From Nilaparvata lugens (Eukaryota; Arthropoda; Insecta; Hemiptera; Delphacidae), in assembly GCF_014356525.2 (NCBI RefSeq), contig NC_052509.1, positions 34,555,236 through 34,619,235 of the forward strand: DNA of 64,000 nt. The letters run 5' to 3'. A model generated the notes under the pieces. That model saw nothing but the letters and a program-made list of their open reading frames with translations. It ran no database searches and was not told the DNA's origin. The position numbers and the translations under genes are program-made. Positions 10,571 through 19,948 of this stretch are shown here, one piece after another; position 1 is the stretch's first letter, and every line of letters starts with the position of its first letter.

Positions 10571-10885
10571 CCGGTAAATCACTTCTCTCAATGTACGAAA
10601 TTTGTCTCGAATCACCAAACAGAACTATTTCATCAGCGCCCGTCAGTGCAGAGACGAATCCTACGAAGTCTGTGTGCATTAGTACGGCCTCATCGATAAA
10701 CACACGATTATATTTCTTGTTGTGCGGTCCATTTATCAGAAAATATAATCGTGTGTTTATCGATGAGGCCGTACTAATGCACGCAGGCTTCGTAGGATTC
10801 GTCTCTGCACTGACGGGCGCTGATGAAATAGTTCTGTTTGGTGATTCGAGACAAATTTCGTACATTGAGAGAAGTGATTTACCGG
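10571..10885. repeat. Near-perfect palindrome made of viral helicase sequence
   Basis: Two 157-bp arms (10571-10727 and 10729-10885) mirror each other around position 10728, in a central GGTCC. The right arm carries motif II (10762-10770) and motif III on the plus strand; the left arm carries the same segment on the minus strand (motif II at 10686-10694). The outer 130 bp differ at only two sites, both A/G transitions in the viral sense. About nine mismatches cluster in the central 15 codon-aligned bases of each arm. There is no spacer, so the transcript would form one long hairpin. Beyond 10571 and 10885 the match stops sharply. Confidence 0.95.
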
Positions 10886-11365
10886 CAATATGGAAACATA
10901 TTTCTGTGTTTTCTGAGCCAAATCATTACCAATCAGTATCTAACAGATGCCCAATGGACGTATGCTGCCTACTGTCGAATTACTACAAGGATATCTCCAC
11001 GAGGAACAAGATTATACGCTCAATCATGCCAACAATCAGTAACGGAGGCTATCATCAACTAGGACCAGAGACATTAATCCTTACATTTACACAGGCTGAG
11101 AAGCAAATGGTGATGGAAGCAGTGAATAATAAGGCTTCAGTCGGTTCACTTAAGGTACTCACAATACATGAAGTTCAGGGTCTAACATTCAAAGATGTTG
11201 TATTGGTGAGGAAAAATATAAAGCCGTTGTTATAAACATGTTGTGATCATTGCACTGAGTAGGCATACCCGGTCTTTCAGATACTTAACAATTGGGGAAG
11301 AAGATTTGATGATGTCATTAACGAGGAAAATACTAGATATCAAGGACGAGGATATTCTTTACTGA
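10729..11365 (+). pseudogene. Viral helicase C-terminal part (motifs II to VI)
   Basis: The plus frame runs through the right palindrome arm with motif II (VFIDEAVLMH, Mg-NTP binding) and motif III (LFGDSRQISYIERSD). It then passes RCPMDV and continues to TIHEVQGLTF near 11161-11190 (motif V region) and VVLVR. A +1 shift at about 11231 moves the reading to the frame with motif VI (IALSRHTRSF, arginine finger, 11246-11275), which stops with TGA at 11363-11365. Apart from that shift the stretch is open, implying a fairly young insertion or sparse decay. The ATG at 10591 sometimes chosen for this frame lies in the antisense arm and is not a viral start. Confidence 0.88.
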
Positions 11366-11397
11366 CATATAAATAACTAAAAAATTTTAAGTGAACA

Positions 11398-11853
11398 ATG
11401 AATAACAATGATGTTCTAACATTGGGAGAAGAACTAGAGGTTTTCGAGGAGATATATGATGTATCTGTTAATCAAGCAAACAACTTGGTAAGATTGCTTG
11501 AAGAGTACAACTTGAAGATTTTTTGTCTCAATATAAGAAGTATAAGAAAGAACTTCAATCAATTGATGGTACAACTGCAAGATATGTCTGTAGAATTCGA
11601 TGTTATTGTTCTTACTGAATGCTGGATAAAAGATGATAATATCCCACAGCACATGGAGGATTACAATATAATTTCTTCGGTAAACAATCCACTCCAAAAT
11701 GATGGAATCTTCATCTACATCAAGAAATGCTTCAATATATCTTGTTCCGAATTAATAGTTAGACAGGCAAATGTACTGAATTTGAAGTTGGAAACAAGAA
11801 CAACTGTTATAACATCATTGCAATTTACAGATCTCCCTCGCATCATGACATAA
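11398..11853 (+). pseudogene. LINE endonuclease (EEP), N-terminal part
   Basis: LKIFCLNIRSIRKNFNQL (residues 38-55) and VIVLTECWIKDD (about 65-80) are the Asn and Glu motifs of the apurinic-like endonuclease that nicks target DNA for target-primed reverse transcription. The domain goes on in shifted frames: YRSPSHHDITDF near 11828 and a decayed IDH motif near 12055. It has ATG at 11398, only 33 bp after the viral stop. Confidence 0.8.
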
Positions 11854-12071
11854 CAGATTTTTTATGTGATATGAGACAAGTTTTGGATAACCTGCAACGT
11901 AATGAAGTCATGTGTTGAAGATATGAATATAAACACACAGCTTCGTCACCCACATCAAAAACTACAGGATTATCTGAATTTTTGGTGTGCATAATTATGG
12001 TCTTAAACATTGTATCAAAAAAGCTACAAGGACTACTGGAGAGACAGCTTCCTGTATAGACCATAATTATT

Positions 12072-12845
12072 ATGATCAATTTCGAGAAGCAAGTTTTACC
12101 TATAATTTATGAACCCAGCATCACAGACCACTTCAGTATAATCCTGGGATTGAAAGAAAGTACTTCTACTGATGTCAGCAGCAACGACAGCAATACACTT
12201 CGAAAATCCATAGATTTGATTAGACTGAAACAGCAACATTCTACAGAGAACTGGGAAGGCGTCATCAACGCTCAAGACACTAACATTTCCTACGAAAATT
12301 TCATCACCATCCTCAAGAAACACATAGGAGATAATACCAACTACTACCACCAACGTAAACATCTCAAATCTATCAAACCATGGATCACAAGAGGACTAGT
12401 CTCAGCTATAAGGAGAAGGGATCTGCTCAACAGAAGGAGGAAGATGCGTCCTGACGACTTCGAATTAGTACAACACTACAGACAATATCGCAACACTCTA
12501 GCAACATTAATTAAAAATACAAAGGAAGAATATTATAGAACAAAACTAAATGGAGTACAGGACAATCTAAGAAAAACCTGTCAACTGATAAGGGAGGCAA
12601 CAGATGCAGTGAAAAGGAATGAGGATACATTGAGTAAGATCATTATCAACAACAACATCCTGTCAATCGAAAATGATCACGAAATCATTCTTGAGAAGAC
12701 TAATGAGCATTTTTCAAACATTGGAGCAAATCTAGTCAATAATGTTGCAATCACACTTGAAAAGTCACTCCACGTTATAGAAAACAAATATAGACCAACT
12801 ATAAACTCGCCATCTTTGATGTATTTCCAACCAGTAACAGAATAG
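12072..12845 (+). pseudogene. LINE endonuclease end and linker to RT
   Basis: ITDHFSIILGL (about residues 16-26) is the final His motif of the endonuclease (SDH-like). The basic linker seen in Jockey/CR1 ORF2 follows: KPWITRGLVSAIRRRDLLNR and LIKNTKEEYYRTKL. A TAG at 12843-12845 interrupts the frame just before the RT, which continues in the same frame. Confidence 0.85.
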
Positions 12846-13372
12846 GAAGTACTGGACACTATCAATACTCTTCGAAATGATAGTGCCCCAGGGCTTGACG
12901 AAATTGACAACAGAACTCTGAAAGCAGTAAAAGAGCACATTGCAATACCACTAGCGGATGTTTTCAATAGAAGTCTTTCAAGTGGCGTCTTTCCAAATTC
13001 AATGAAAGAGATTTGTATAAGACCTTTACATAAAGGTGGCGATAGATCTGAACTCAACAACTATAGGCCAATAGCATTAGTCAGTAATATTTCAAAGATC
13101 CTTGAAAAACTTTCAAAAAAACGATTAGTTAATTATCTCGAATCAAAAAACCTGTTGTCACCCAATCAGTATGGCTTTTGATGAAACAGATGTACAGATG
13201 ATGCTATATTTGAGTTGACAAGGTCCGTAATTAACGATTTGGATAATGGTAAGGAATGCCTTACAGTATTTCTGGATCTAGCAAAGGCGTTTGATACAGT
13301 ATCTCATGGCATCTTACTGAAAAAGCTTCAGGCTATGGGTGTAAGAGGTGTTGTCTCAGAATGGTTCAAGTC
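12846..13372 (+). pseudogene. LINE reverse transcriptase, fingers and palm A
   Basis: The plus-strand reading after the TAG gives SAPGLDEIDN, FPNSMKEICIRPLHKGG, NNYRPIALVSNISKILEKL, a TGA near 13180, then TDDAIFELTRSV and FLDLAKAFDTVSH, which holds the catalytic Asp of block A. The reading ends at VVSEWFKS and a double stop. Blocks B and C (GVPQGS and F/YADD) are absent, and the sequence jumps to the C-terminal domain. Confidence 0.85.
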
Positions 13373-13957
13373 ATAATAGATGAATTACTTCCCTGGGATA
13401 AACACATTTTACATCAAACGGCTAAAGTCAGAAAATTAATTTACAAATTCATCCAACTCAGGCAGCTACTATCAATAGACATGATGAAAAATGTTTATTA
13501 TGCAATAGTCGAGTCCATAGAAAGATATGGCATTTTGGCCTGGGGAGCTACAAATTTCTGCCACATCGATCCTATCTTCAAGGTTCAGAAGCTAATTTTG
13601 AAGATAATAGGATGCAAACATCCACTCTTCCCTTCAGTACTACTATACTTGGAGCTCAGCATCCTCAGCATCAGACAGATTTACATTCACAGACTTCTAA
13701 CATTCACCAGAAAGAACCCACAACTCTTCATCAATTTGAATCACCCGCAAGGAACACGCAGAAGGAACATGGACTTGGCAATTCCCAGGATGACAACATC
13801 AGCTGCTCAGAGGTCAGCCACATATTTAGGACCAAAAATTTTCAATAAACTGCCAATAGCTATTAAAGAAACAGTTCCAATCAATTCATTCAAATCGAAA
13901 ACAAAAAACTGGCTCCTGTCCAATAGAATCAATCATGGAGAACAATTAGTTCTATGA
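13361..13957 (+). pseudogene. LINE ORF2 C-terminal domain
   Basis: IDELLPWDKHI (about residues 6-16) is the conserved step that follows the palm in Jockey/CR1 RTs. YYAIVESIERYGILAWG and the helical tail up to KTKNWLLSNR follow. Joining FKS directly to this block implies an internal deletion of about 140 codons. A matching domain is encoded by the LINEs at 60248-60745 and 62065-62616. Confidence 0.85.
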
Positions 13958-14215
13958 AAAATTTTCCATACTGTTTCATTCTCATTTTCTTCAATATAAT
14001 GATTTTTTTCCCAAGAGTATTATAAATGTTTTTTATGTTGAATTTTTATAAAATTTGTACATCTTAGGTTATCAATTTTTCTTTTTTAAATGTGTGTATA
14101 GATATGTGGTTTTTATGAACTTCTAATGACTCGCAAAATGTATCTTTATTAGAATTTTTAACTTTTGGCATAAAATCTTAAACAATAGCAAAATTAGTGG
14201 CATCCCGACACATAG

Positions 14216-14413
14216 ATAGATAGATAGATAAAGAATTTATTTTTCACTTCAAAAAACAATACAGAATAAGATCAAATTAAATACAATATCATTCGTCACC
14301 AATCAATACATACATACATAAAATGAATACTAGTAAAAATAAACAAAATACATAATGAGTTGGCACTGTAAAATTCTCAATAACTGTACAATTCCAATTC
14401 CACAATATACTTT
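14216..14413. repeat. Dispersed repeat next to the LINE tail
   Basis: The segment AATTTATTTTTCACTTCAAAAAACAA...CACCAATCAATACATAC resembles 27555-27605, so it is a second dispersed repeat. On the minus strand it looks like the 3' tail of a retroelement ending in TTTATCTATC. No gene. Confidence 0.5.
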
Positions 14414-14542
14414 TTACTTTCCTTGTCCTATTACCATAGGTAAGGAAAGTATTGCTTTCCGAAAAAATTAAGGTACCCCAATTTCTAAATTTCTATACGT
14501 TTCAAGGTCCCCTGAGTCCAAAAAAGTGGTTTATGGGTATTG

Positions 14543-14593
<51 letters not shown>

Positions 14594-15264
14594 AGTGTAT
14601 GTGCGTCTGTGTACACGATATCTCATCTCCCAATTAACGGAATGACTTGAAATTTGGAACGTAACGTCCTTACAATATAAGGATCCGACACAAACAATTT
14701 CGATCACATGCGATTGAAGATGGCGGCTAAAATGTTGTCAAAAACAGGGGTTATCGCGATTTTCTCGAAAACGGCTCCAACGATTTCGATTAAAGTTATA
14801 CCTGAAATAGTCATCGATAAGCTCTATCAACTGTCACAAGTGCCATATCTGTAAAAATTTCAGGAGTTCCGCCCCATCTATGCAAAGTTTGATTTTAGAT
14901 TCTTAAATTATCAAGCTTCAGATACAATTTAAACAAAAAAATTCGATTGGAAAAGAATCAGCATGAAAATCTCTACAATTATTAATGTTCCGTAACATTT
15001 TCACCTAAAATTAAATTAATAAACTCGAAAATCGAGAAAATGTGATTATCCAATTGCAAACTATTGGCAACAGTTGATTCTATTAAATGATTCACTATGA
15101 AGAAATAGCAGACCTCATGTGTCTCCAGCGTTATTACCCTGTCACCAGCTGGCTCTAATCTTTGAATAGTAGACTTTAGATGCGCGGGAACACGACCGTA
15201 GCATCAGGTGATCAATTTTCATAACGGCAAGGAAAGTTGTGTGAGTGCGCCACACCAGATTTTT
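14414..15264 (+). repeat. R1 dispersed repeat, copy 2 (full length)
   Basis: About 850 bp from TTACTTTCCTTG to GTGCGCCACACCAGATTTTT, with a 45-bp TG tract at 14547-14591. Its end is joined directly to the start of copy 3, giving a head-to-tail tandem. Both ends contain AAGGAAAGT. No protein-coding capacity beyond the TG-driven Cys-Val repeat frame. Confidence 0.88.
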
Positions 15265-16094
15265 ACTTTCCTCGCCCTATTACCATAGATAAGGAAAGTA
15301 TTGCTTTCCGAAAAAAATTAAGGTACCCCAATTTCTAAATTTCTATACGTTTCAAGGTCCCCTGAGTCCAAAAAAGTGATTTTTGGGTATTGGTAGGTAT
15401 GTGTGTGTGTGTGTGTGTGTGTATGAGTGTATGTGCGTCTGTGTACACGATAACTCATCTCCAAATTAACGGATTGACTTGAAATTTGGAACGTAAGGTC
15501 CTTAGAATATAAGGATCCGACACGAACAATTTCGATCAAATGCGATTCAAGATGGCGGCTCAAATGGCGAAAATGTTGTCAAAACAGGGTTTTTTGCGAT
15601 TTTCTCGAAAACGGCTCCAACGATTTCGATTAAAGTTATACCTAAAATAGTCATCGATAAGCTCTATCAACTGCCACAAGTCCCATATCTGTAAAAATTT
15701 CAGGAACTCCGCCCCATCTATGCAAAGTTTGATTTTAGATTCTCAATTATCAGGCTTCAGATACAATTTAAACAAAAAATTTCGAGTGGAAAAGATTGAG
15801 CATGAGAATCTCTACAATTAATGTTCAGTAACATTTTTCTCCTAAAATTGAAAATAAGCTCGAAATTCGAGAGAATGTGATTATCCAATTGCAAACTGTT
15901 GGCAACTGTTGATTCTATTAAATGATTCACTATAAAGAGATAACAGACCTCGTGTGTCTCCAGCGTTATTGCCCTGAAACCAGCTGGCTCAAATCTTTGA
16001 ATAGTAGACTTGAGATGCGCGGGAACACTAGCGTCAGGTGATCAATTTTCATAATGGCAAGGAAAGTTGTGCGAGTGCGCCACACCAGATTTTT
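15265..16094 (+). repeat. R1 dispersed repeat, copy 3 (full length)
   Basis: Same layout as copy 2, with a shorter TG tract (15401-15422). From about 15841 onward it is virtually identical to copy 4 (22581 onward), whereas the first half is clearly more diverged. Confidence 0.88.
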
Positions 16095-16640
16095 CAGTTT
16101 GTTTTTAAACCTTGTAATATCTTTTTCATGATTAATAATAGTAGGAAGGTAAGTAATGAATTTGATGTTCATATAGGTTGGGCTTTTTTGTACTTCTCTT
16201 TTCTATGTTCTTCTATATATATAAAAGCGAAATGGCACTCACTCACTCACTCACTCACTCGCATAACTAAAAATCTACCGGACCAAAAACGTTCAAATTT
16301 GATAGGTATGTTCAGTTGGCCCTTTAGAGGCGCACTAAGAAATCTTTTGGCAATATTTTAACTCTAAGGGTTGTTTTTAAGGGTTTAAAGTTCGTCTTTT
16401 AGCATGTATATTCTTCTTCTACCAATCTCTTAATTATAATTGAAATTTCCATATCATATGTTACTATAGAACTATAATCTAGATAGAGTACCTCTTCGAA
16501 ACAGTTGTTAACTGGCAACTAAATTAATAATTTTGTCAGGTTGGCATTAAGTTGAGTTGACTTTGTTAGGTTTGCACCAAGTGAAGATTTAAATGCATTT
16601 ATCGCGGATAATTGATTGGGCACTGCTACTTCAATCCTGG
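16095..16640 (+). mobile_element. Helitron-like non-autonomous element, copy A
   Basis: Contains TCTATATATATAAAAGCGAAATGGCACTCACTCACTCACTC followed by CTACCGGACCAAAAACGTTCAAATTTG, the start type of Lep1-like insect Helitrons. An almost identical copy lies at 22836-23349. No coding sequence. It ends at CACTGCTACTTCAATC, after which the two copies diverge. Confidence 0.6.
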
Positions 16641-16653
16641 GAATATTATAATA

Positions 16654-16874
16654 CTAGCCGTCAGGCTCGCTTCGCTCGCCATATCCGTTTAACCAGACGT
16701 TTAGTCTGGACCCCGACTGGATTGTACTAAAATACGATAAAAATGCTCAAATGAAAAATGCAGGCGAGCGAAGCGAGCCTGCTGATCTCATTCTTGGACG
16801 ATCCAGTCGGGGGTCCAGGGGGCGGAGCCCCCTGGCTAGACGGATATGGCGAGCGAAGCGAGCCTGACGGCTAG
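16654..16874. mobile_element. Foldback element with 35-bp inverted ends
   Basis: CTAGCCGTCAGGCTCGCTTC... at the left is the inverted copy of the right end, which finishes ...GAGCCTGACGGCTAG. The interior holds GGGGTCCAGGGGGCGGAGCC, a strong GC hairpin, and another CGAGCGAAGCGAG word. The GAGCGAAGCGAGCCTG..CGGCTAGT end also closes the Helitron-like element at 46307, so this is probably a Helitron terminus duplicated as an inverted pair. Confidence 0.8.
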
Positions 16875-16879
16875 TTGAT

Positions 16880-17143
16880 AATAAAATTGTTTCTATTTCT
16901 TGTATTATAGTCATGCACACTAGATTGCCTGGGGTATTTGTAAAGAAAGTACAAAATCGAGTTAATGTGAATCAATTGAACTCTAGAATCAAAATAAACA
17001 ATCCCTAAGCTAATAATACTAAGGTAATAGCAACTGCTATCATAAGTAGTATTATTTATTACGCTGATGTTACAGACAGACAATTGTCAGGCAGACATTA
17101 ACGCAAGGGAGTTAATATGTAAGGTGTAAATTATTAGGTTGTA
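16880..17143. other. Non-coding spacer
   Basis: AT-rich, no recognised protein, repeat or RNA. Confidence 0.5.
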
Positions 17144-18187
17144 TCAGTTGAAATCATGTGTCGGCGCATAAAGGACAGTTTGTGTGATAGCTCCCAAGTA
17201 GCATCAGAAGTTGAAAATTAATGGAAAAATGTAGAAATTGCCTGAAATTAATAAACCAGCTGAATTAATGATGAATCAAAACAATATTTTTTATGCACTT
17301 TCAATGTTATTTCGTTATACCCTGAAAAAGAATATATGTAGAATAAAGAATATTTATTCCGTTCAAAAAAAGACGAAGGAGTTGGTAAATTTTGTTTTCC
17401 ATCGAACTTGAACTGTAAACAGGTTTGAAGAATATGTGTTGAAAAGCTGAATGAAGCTGATTGATGAAATCTTTCAAAAGTTATTGTAGAACATACGCAC
17501 AGACACACAGACGATCAACGATTTTGGGTGTTGATAGAATTGGCTAACTTGGAACTCGCTGATTCCATGTTAAACTGCTGTATGAATCAAAACTGCTCTG
17601 ATCGGTGAAGTATTGATTCATATATGGCAGATCAACATGGAGTCAGCGACTTTCGAGTTAGCCAATTCTATCAACCTGATTTTGGCCTTAAGTCAAAAGT
17701 AAGAACTCTCTAACGCTCAAGGCTCGTTCGATTATTTTTAATCGTAACACATGTTTCTATAACTTGAAAAAGAAATGTAGTCCTCGAGTATTGAACGAGC
17801 GTTGAGTTTTCACTTCTTACTTTACTAAGGCCAAAATCTTTGTCCGTCTGTTTGTATGTTTGTCCGTTTGTTCTGCAATAACGATTTGATCAATCATCTC
17901 TAAATTTTGAACATAATAAAATACATTCGAACATTATTATTTTTTGAACATAATATTCTTCGAACCTTTTCACAGATCAAGTTTGTTGGACAAAGAAATT
18001 AACTCCAGGATAAAACAAAATAACATTGAATGTGCATAGGAAAAAATTGTTGTGATTTATCATTTAGTCAGCTGGATTATTAATCGCAATTAATTATTTC
18101 AATTATTCTATGAATTTATATCAGATGATGATACTTGGGAGCTATAACGCAGACTGTACTTAAGGCGCCGACACATGATTTTCGCTG
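17144..18187. mobile_element. Non-autonomous element with long inverted ends and internal foldbacks
   Basis: Left end AAATCATGTGTCGGCGC..AAGGACAGT..TGTGATAGCTCCCAAGTA is the inverted copy of right end TACTTGGGAGCTATAACGCAGACTGT..GGCGCCGACACATGATTTT (about 60 bp). Inside are two smaller perfect-looking foldbacks: 17529-17675 (GTTGATAGAATTGGCTAAC ends) and about 17682-17836 (TTTTGGCCTTA ends). The 86-codon frame inside has no recognised domain. Superfamily uncertain. Confidence 0.72.
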
Positions 18188-18402
18188 ATTAATGTACAAC
18201 ATAATTCACAACTTTCACATCAACTCGCTTTCGTTAATTTCTTACAGTCCTATGATTCTATGATTTCTATGTACAGTTCTATGATTTGTTTGCCTGTCTA
18301 TTGTGTGTCTGTGACATGCGCGTAATCAATAATACCACTTGTGGTATCAGTTGCTATAACGTTAAAATTATTAGTTTAAGGATGTTGTACATTGATTCTG
18401 AA

Positions 18403-18795
18403 TCATTTGCCCATATGGAGTGAACTATAAAGCTCTATGGATTCACATAGGCCTACAGGGTTTGGAAATATTATGGAATCGGCTTGATTCTTTTTTGTGA
18501 AGTTTTTAATGGCGTTCTCCCATAAACCACCAAAATGGGGCGCTCTTGGTGGGATAAACTGCCAGTTAATACGGAACAAAGAGGCACTTTCTTGCAATGA
18601 TTTCTGATTTTTGGGCGAATCTAGGAACTGATGCAATTCCTGTAAATCAGTACTGGTAGCTTGAAAATTAGTACCATTTTCAGAGTTCATTGACTGTGGA
18701 ATACCACATCTTGCAATGAATCGTGTCAATGCTGCCAAGAAGGCCTTTGCAGACACCTCTGTGATGACTTCCACATGAACTGCATGTGTGACCAT
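18403..18795 (-). pseudogene. BEL/Pao integrase core fragment
   Basis: 130 codons on the minus strand with the BEL/Pao integrase pattern. VTHAVHVEVI leads in, then FIARCGIPQSMNSENGTNF replaces the usual S-D-x-G-x-N, so the second catalytic Asp is substituted by Glu/Ser context. IPPRAPHFGGLWENAIK contains the catalytic Glu. Only the central core is present; upstream zinc domain and downstream C-terminal domain are missing, and the last 20 residues are out of family. It is unrelated in position to the BEL element at 54.4-59.9 kb and includes the Glu box that that element lacks. Confidence 0.85.
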
Positions 18796-19034
18796 GCAGA
18801 TAAATAGTTTTAAGTAAGATTTTACAAAGCTTTGTGACCTGGGCCCCCTAAGCCTAAGTGAAAAGGGGTACGCACCACCTTAGTCCTCCCACACACCCAG
18901 AACCTGAAAGGAGTGAACAGCGACTATCTCATCCAGCGACACCATATGCCAGCGACAGGGAAAGACTGTTTTGGAAGAGTCTTGAATTGGCGTGTGCGTT
19001 AGGCGCCAAACCCAGAAACTTTTACATTCATACA
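18796..19034. other. Non-coding spacer of mixed composition
   Basis: Slightly GC-richer than its surroundings, with a 69-codon plus-strand frame (18858-19067) lacking any recognised domain. It is not seen elsewhere in the window. Confidence 0.4.
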
Positions 19035-19312
19035 GAAACGACAAAGTCAGACACATCGAATCTCTGACTCTTCCAAAACAAGATGGTTAAGGTACACTTC
19101 TTGGATGGACTGTAATACACAGAGCTGTCTTGTTTTCAAACAATGGTCATTGTTTGATGAATCCCCATGTGTAGGCTATTCTTAACAAGACCATTGACTA
19201 TTTATCTCTGAAACCTATCACTCTTTTCTATCTTTCTTCATAGTAATATCGGGCGATGACTTATCTTGTAACTGTATAATTCGTTATACATCATTCCTAT
19301 TTTGTTTAGTTG
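19035..19312 (+). repeat. Segmental duplication, unit D1 copy 1
   Basis: ACGACAAAGTCAGACACATCGAATCTCTGAC ... GTATAATTCGTTATACATCATTCC repeats in direct orientation at 20517-20795 with only a few differences. Confidence 0.88.
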
Positions 19313-19495
19313 TCTCTCTTTTCTGCATTCATTTGGAGCATAGATAATAGAGCTATTAGTAAATTTCTTGACACAAAAAAATAACCTCACTTAATAGTTC
19401 AATTGTCAAGATTAGTGAGTACACTGAAACATCTCAATAACTCCATGATTCGTAGTTTTGCCATCAAAAACACTGTAATTGTATCCACATGAAGT

Positions 19496-19948
19496 ACACT
19501 ATAGTTTGTGTAAAATAAGTTGAGACTTGGCCCTCCATCCCAAGAAATTACAGGGTTGCCAAATCGTGTAAAATTGCAAAATTCTCAAATTTCCAATTCA
19601 ATGTCAGAATTGGATATAGAATATCCAATTCCATAGTATCCATATCCATATCCAAGTTTCAGGGTTGAAGGAACAAAAGGAAATTTAACTTTTATGATGA
19701 AATTGGAAACATCACAAATTTTTTTTTCTTTTGAAAAAAGGTCTGGATAATTTTTATCCGACCTATAGTTATTTTTTAAATTAATGTTTTTCTTCGTCAA
19801 TATTGAGACATTTCGAGCAGAAAACATGAAATTTTCGTCAAATGTACTCGGAACAATATATTTTGGCCTCTCAGGAGTTTCAAAGTCAAGGATAGCGGCT
19901 GAATGGTGTGTCATCATAGGCTATCAATACCTGGGATCAACAAAAACA
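19496..19948 (+). repeat. Inverted segmental duplication, unit D2 copy 1
   Basis: About 450 bp whose reverse complement recurs at 23480-24005 (shared words GAGGGCCAAGTCTCAACTTATTTT, GGATAATTTTTATCC, CGAGCAGAAAACATGAAATTTT). Part of it also recurs in the other orientation at about 20290-20515. Short frames on both strands are not genes. Confidence 0.82.

Larger units (their letters stand above)
10201..11365 (+). pseudogene. Endogenous viral element: rearranged virga-like SF1 helicase
   Basis: Both halves together show the ordered motifs of the superfamily-1 RNA helicase of alphavirus-like positive-strand RNA viruses (virga-like viruses of insects and plants): I (GVPGSGKT), Ia, II (DEA), III (GDSRQISYI), IV/V (TIHEVQG) and VI (ALSRHT). 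This domain sits in the replicase polyprotein between methyltransferase and polymerase. The copy is broken: a frameshift near 10235, an interruption at about 10520-10728 by an inverted copy of the motif II-III segment, loss of roughly 30-40 codons between motifs Ia and II, a +1 frameshift near 11231, and a stop at 11363-11365. The methyltransferase and polymerase are absent. Left neighbour: truncated R1. Right neighbour: a LINE in the same orientation. Confidence 0.9.
11398..14215 (+). mobile_element. LINE (Jockey/CR1-like), internally deleted
   Basis: Endonuclease, linker, RT fingers/palm and C-terminal domain follow in order on the plus strand, ending in a non-coding tail with a short ATAG array (about 14202-14230). 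Lesions: stops or frameshifts at 11852, about 11920 and 12843, TGA at about 13180, and a deletion at 13370 that removes the palm block with the catalytic FADD/YADD box. The 5' end abuts the viral helicase with no spacer that I can assign, and lies close to the beginning of the ORF2-type protein. Confidence 0.88.

Noticed and set aside
10497..10865. Minus-strand 122-codon frame as a second viral gene
   Set aside because: It is the mirror arm of the palindrome read through its centre; symmetry forces open frames on both strands.
10220..11365. Helitron or cellular helicase
   Set aside because: The motif set (GVPGSGKT, DEA, GDSRQ, ALSRHT) is that of alphavirus-like replicases, and no Rep domain is nearby.
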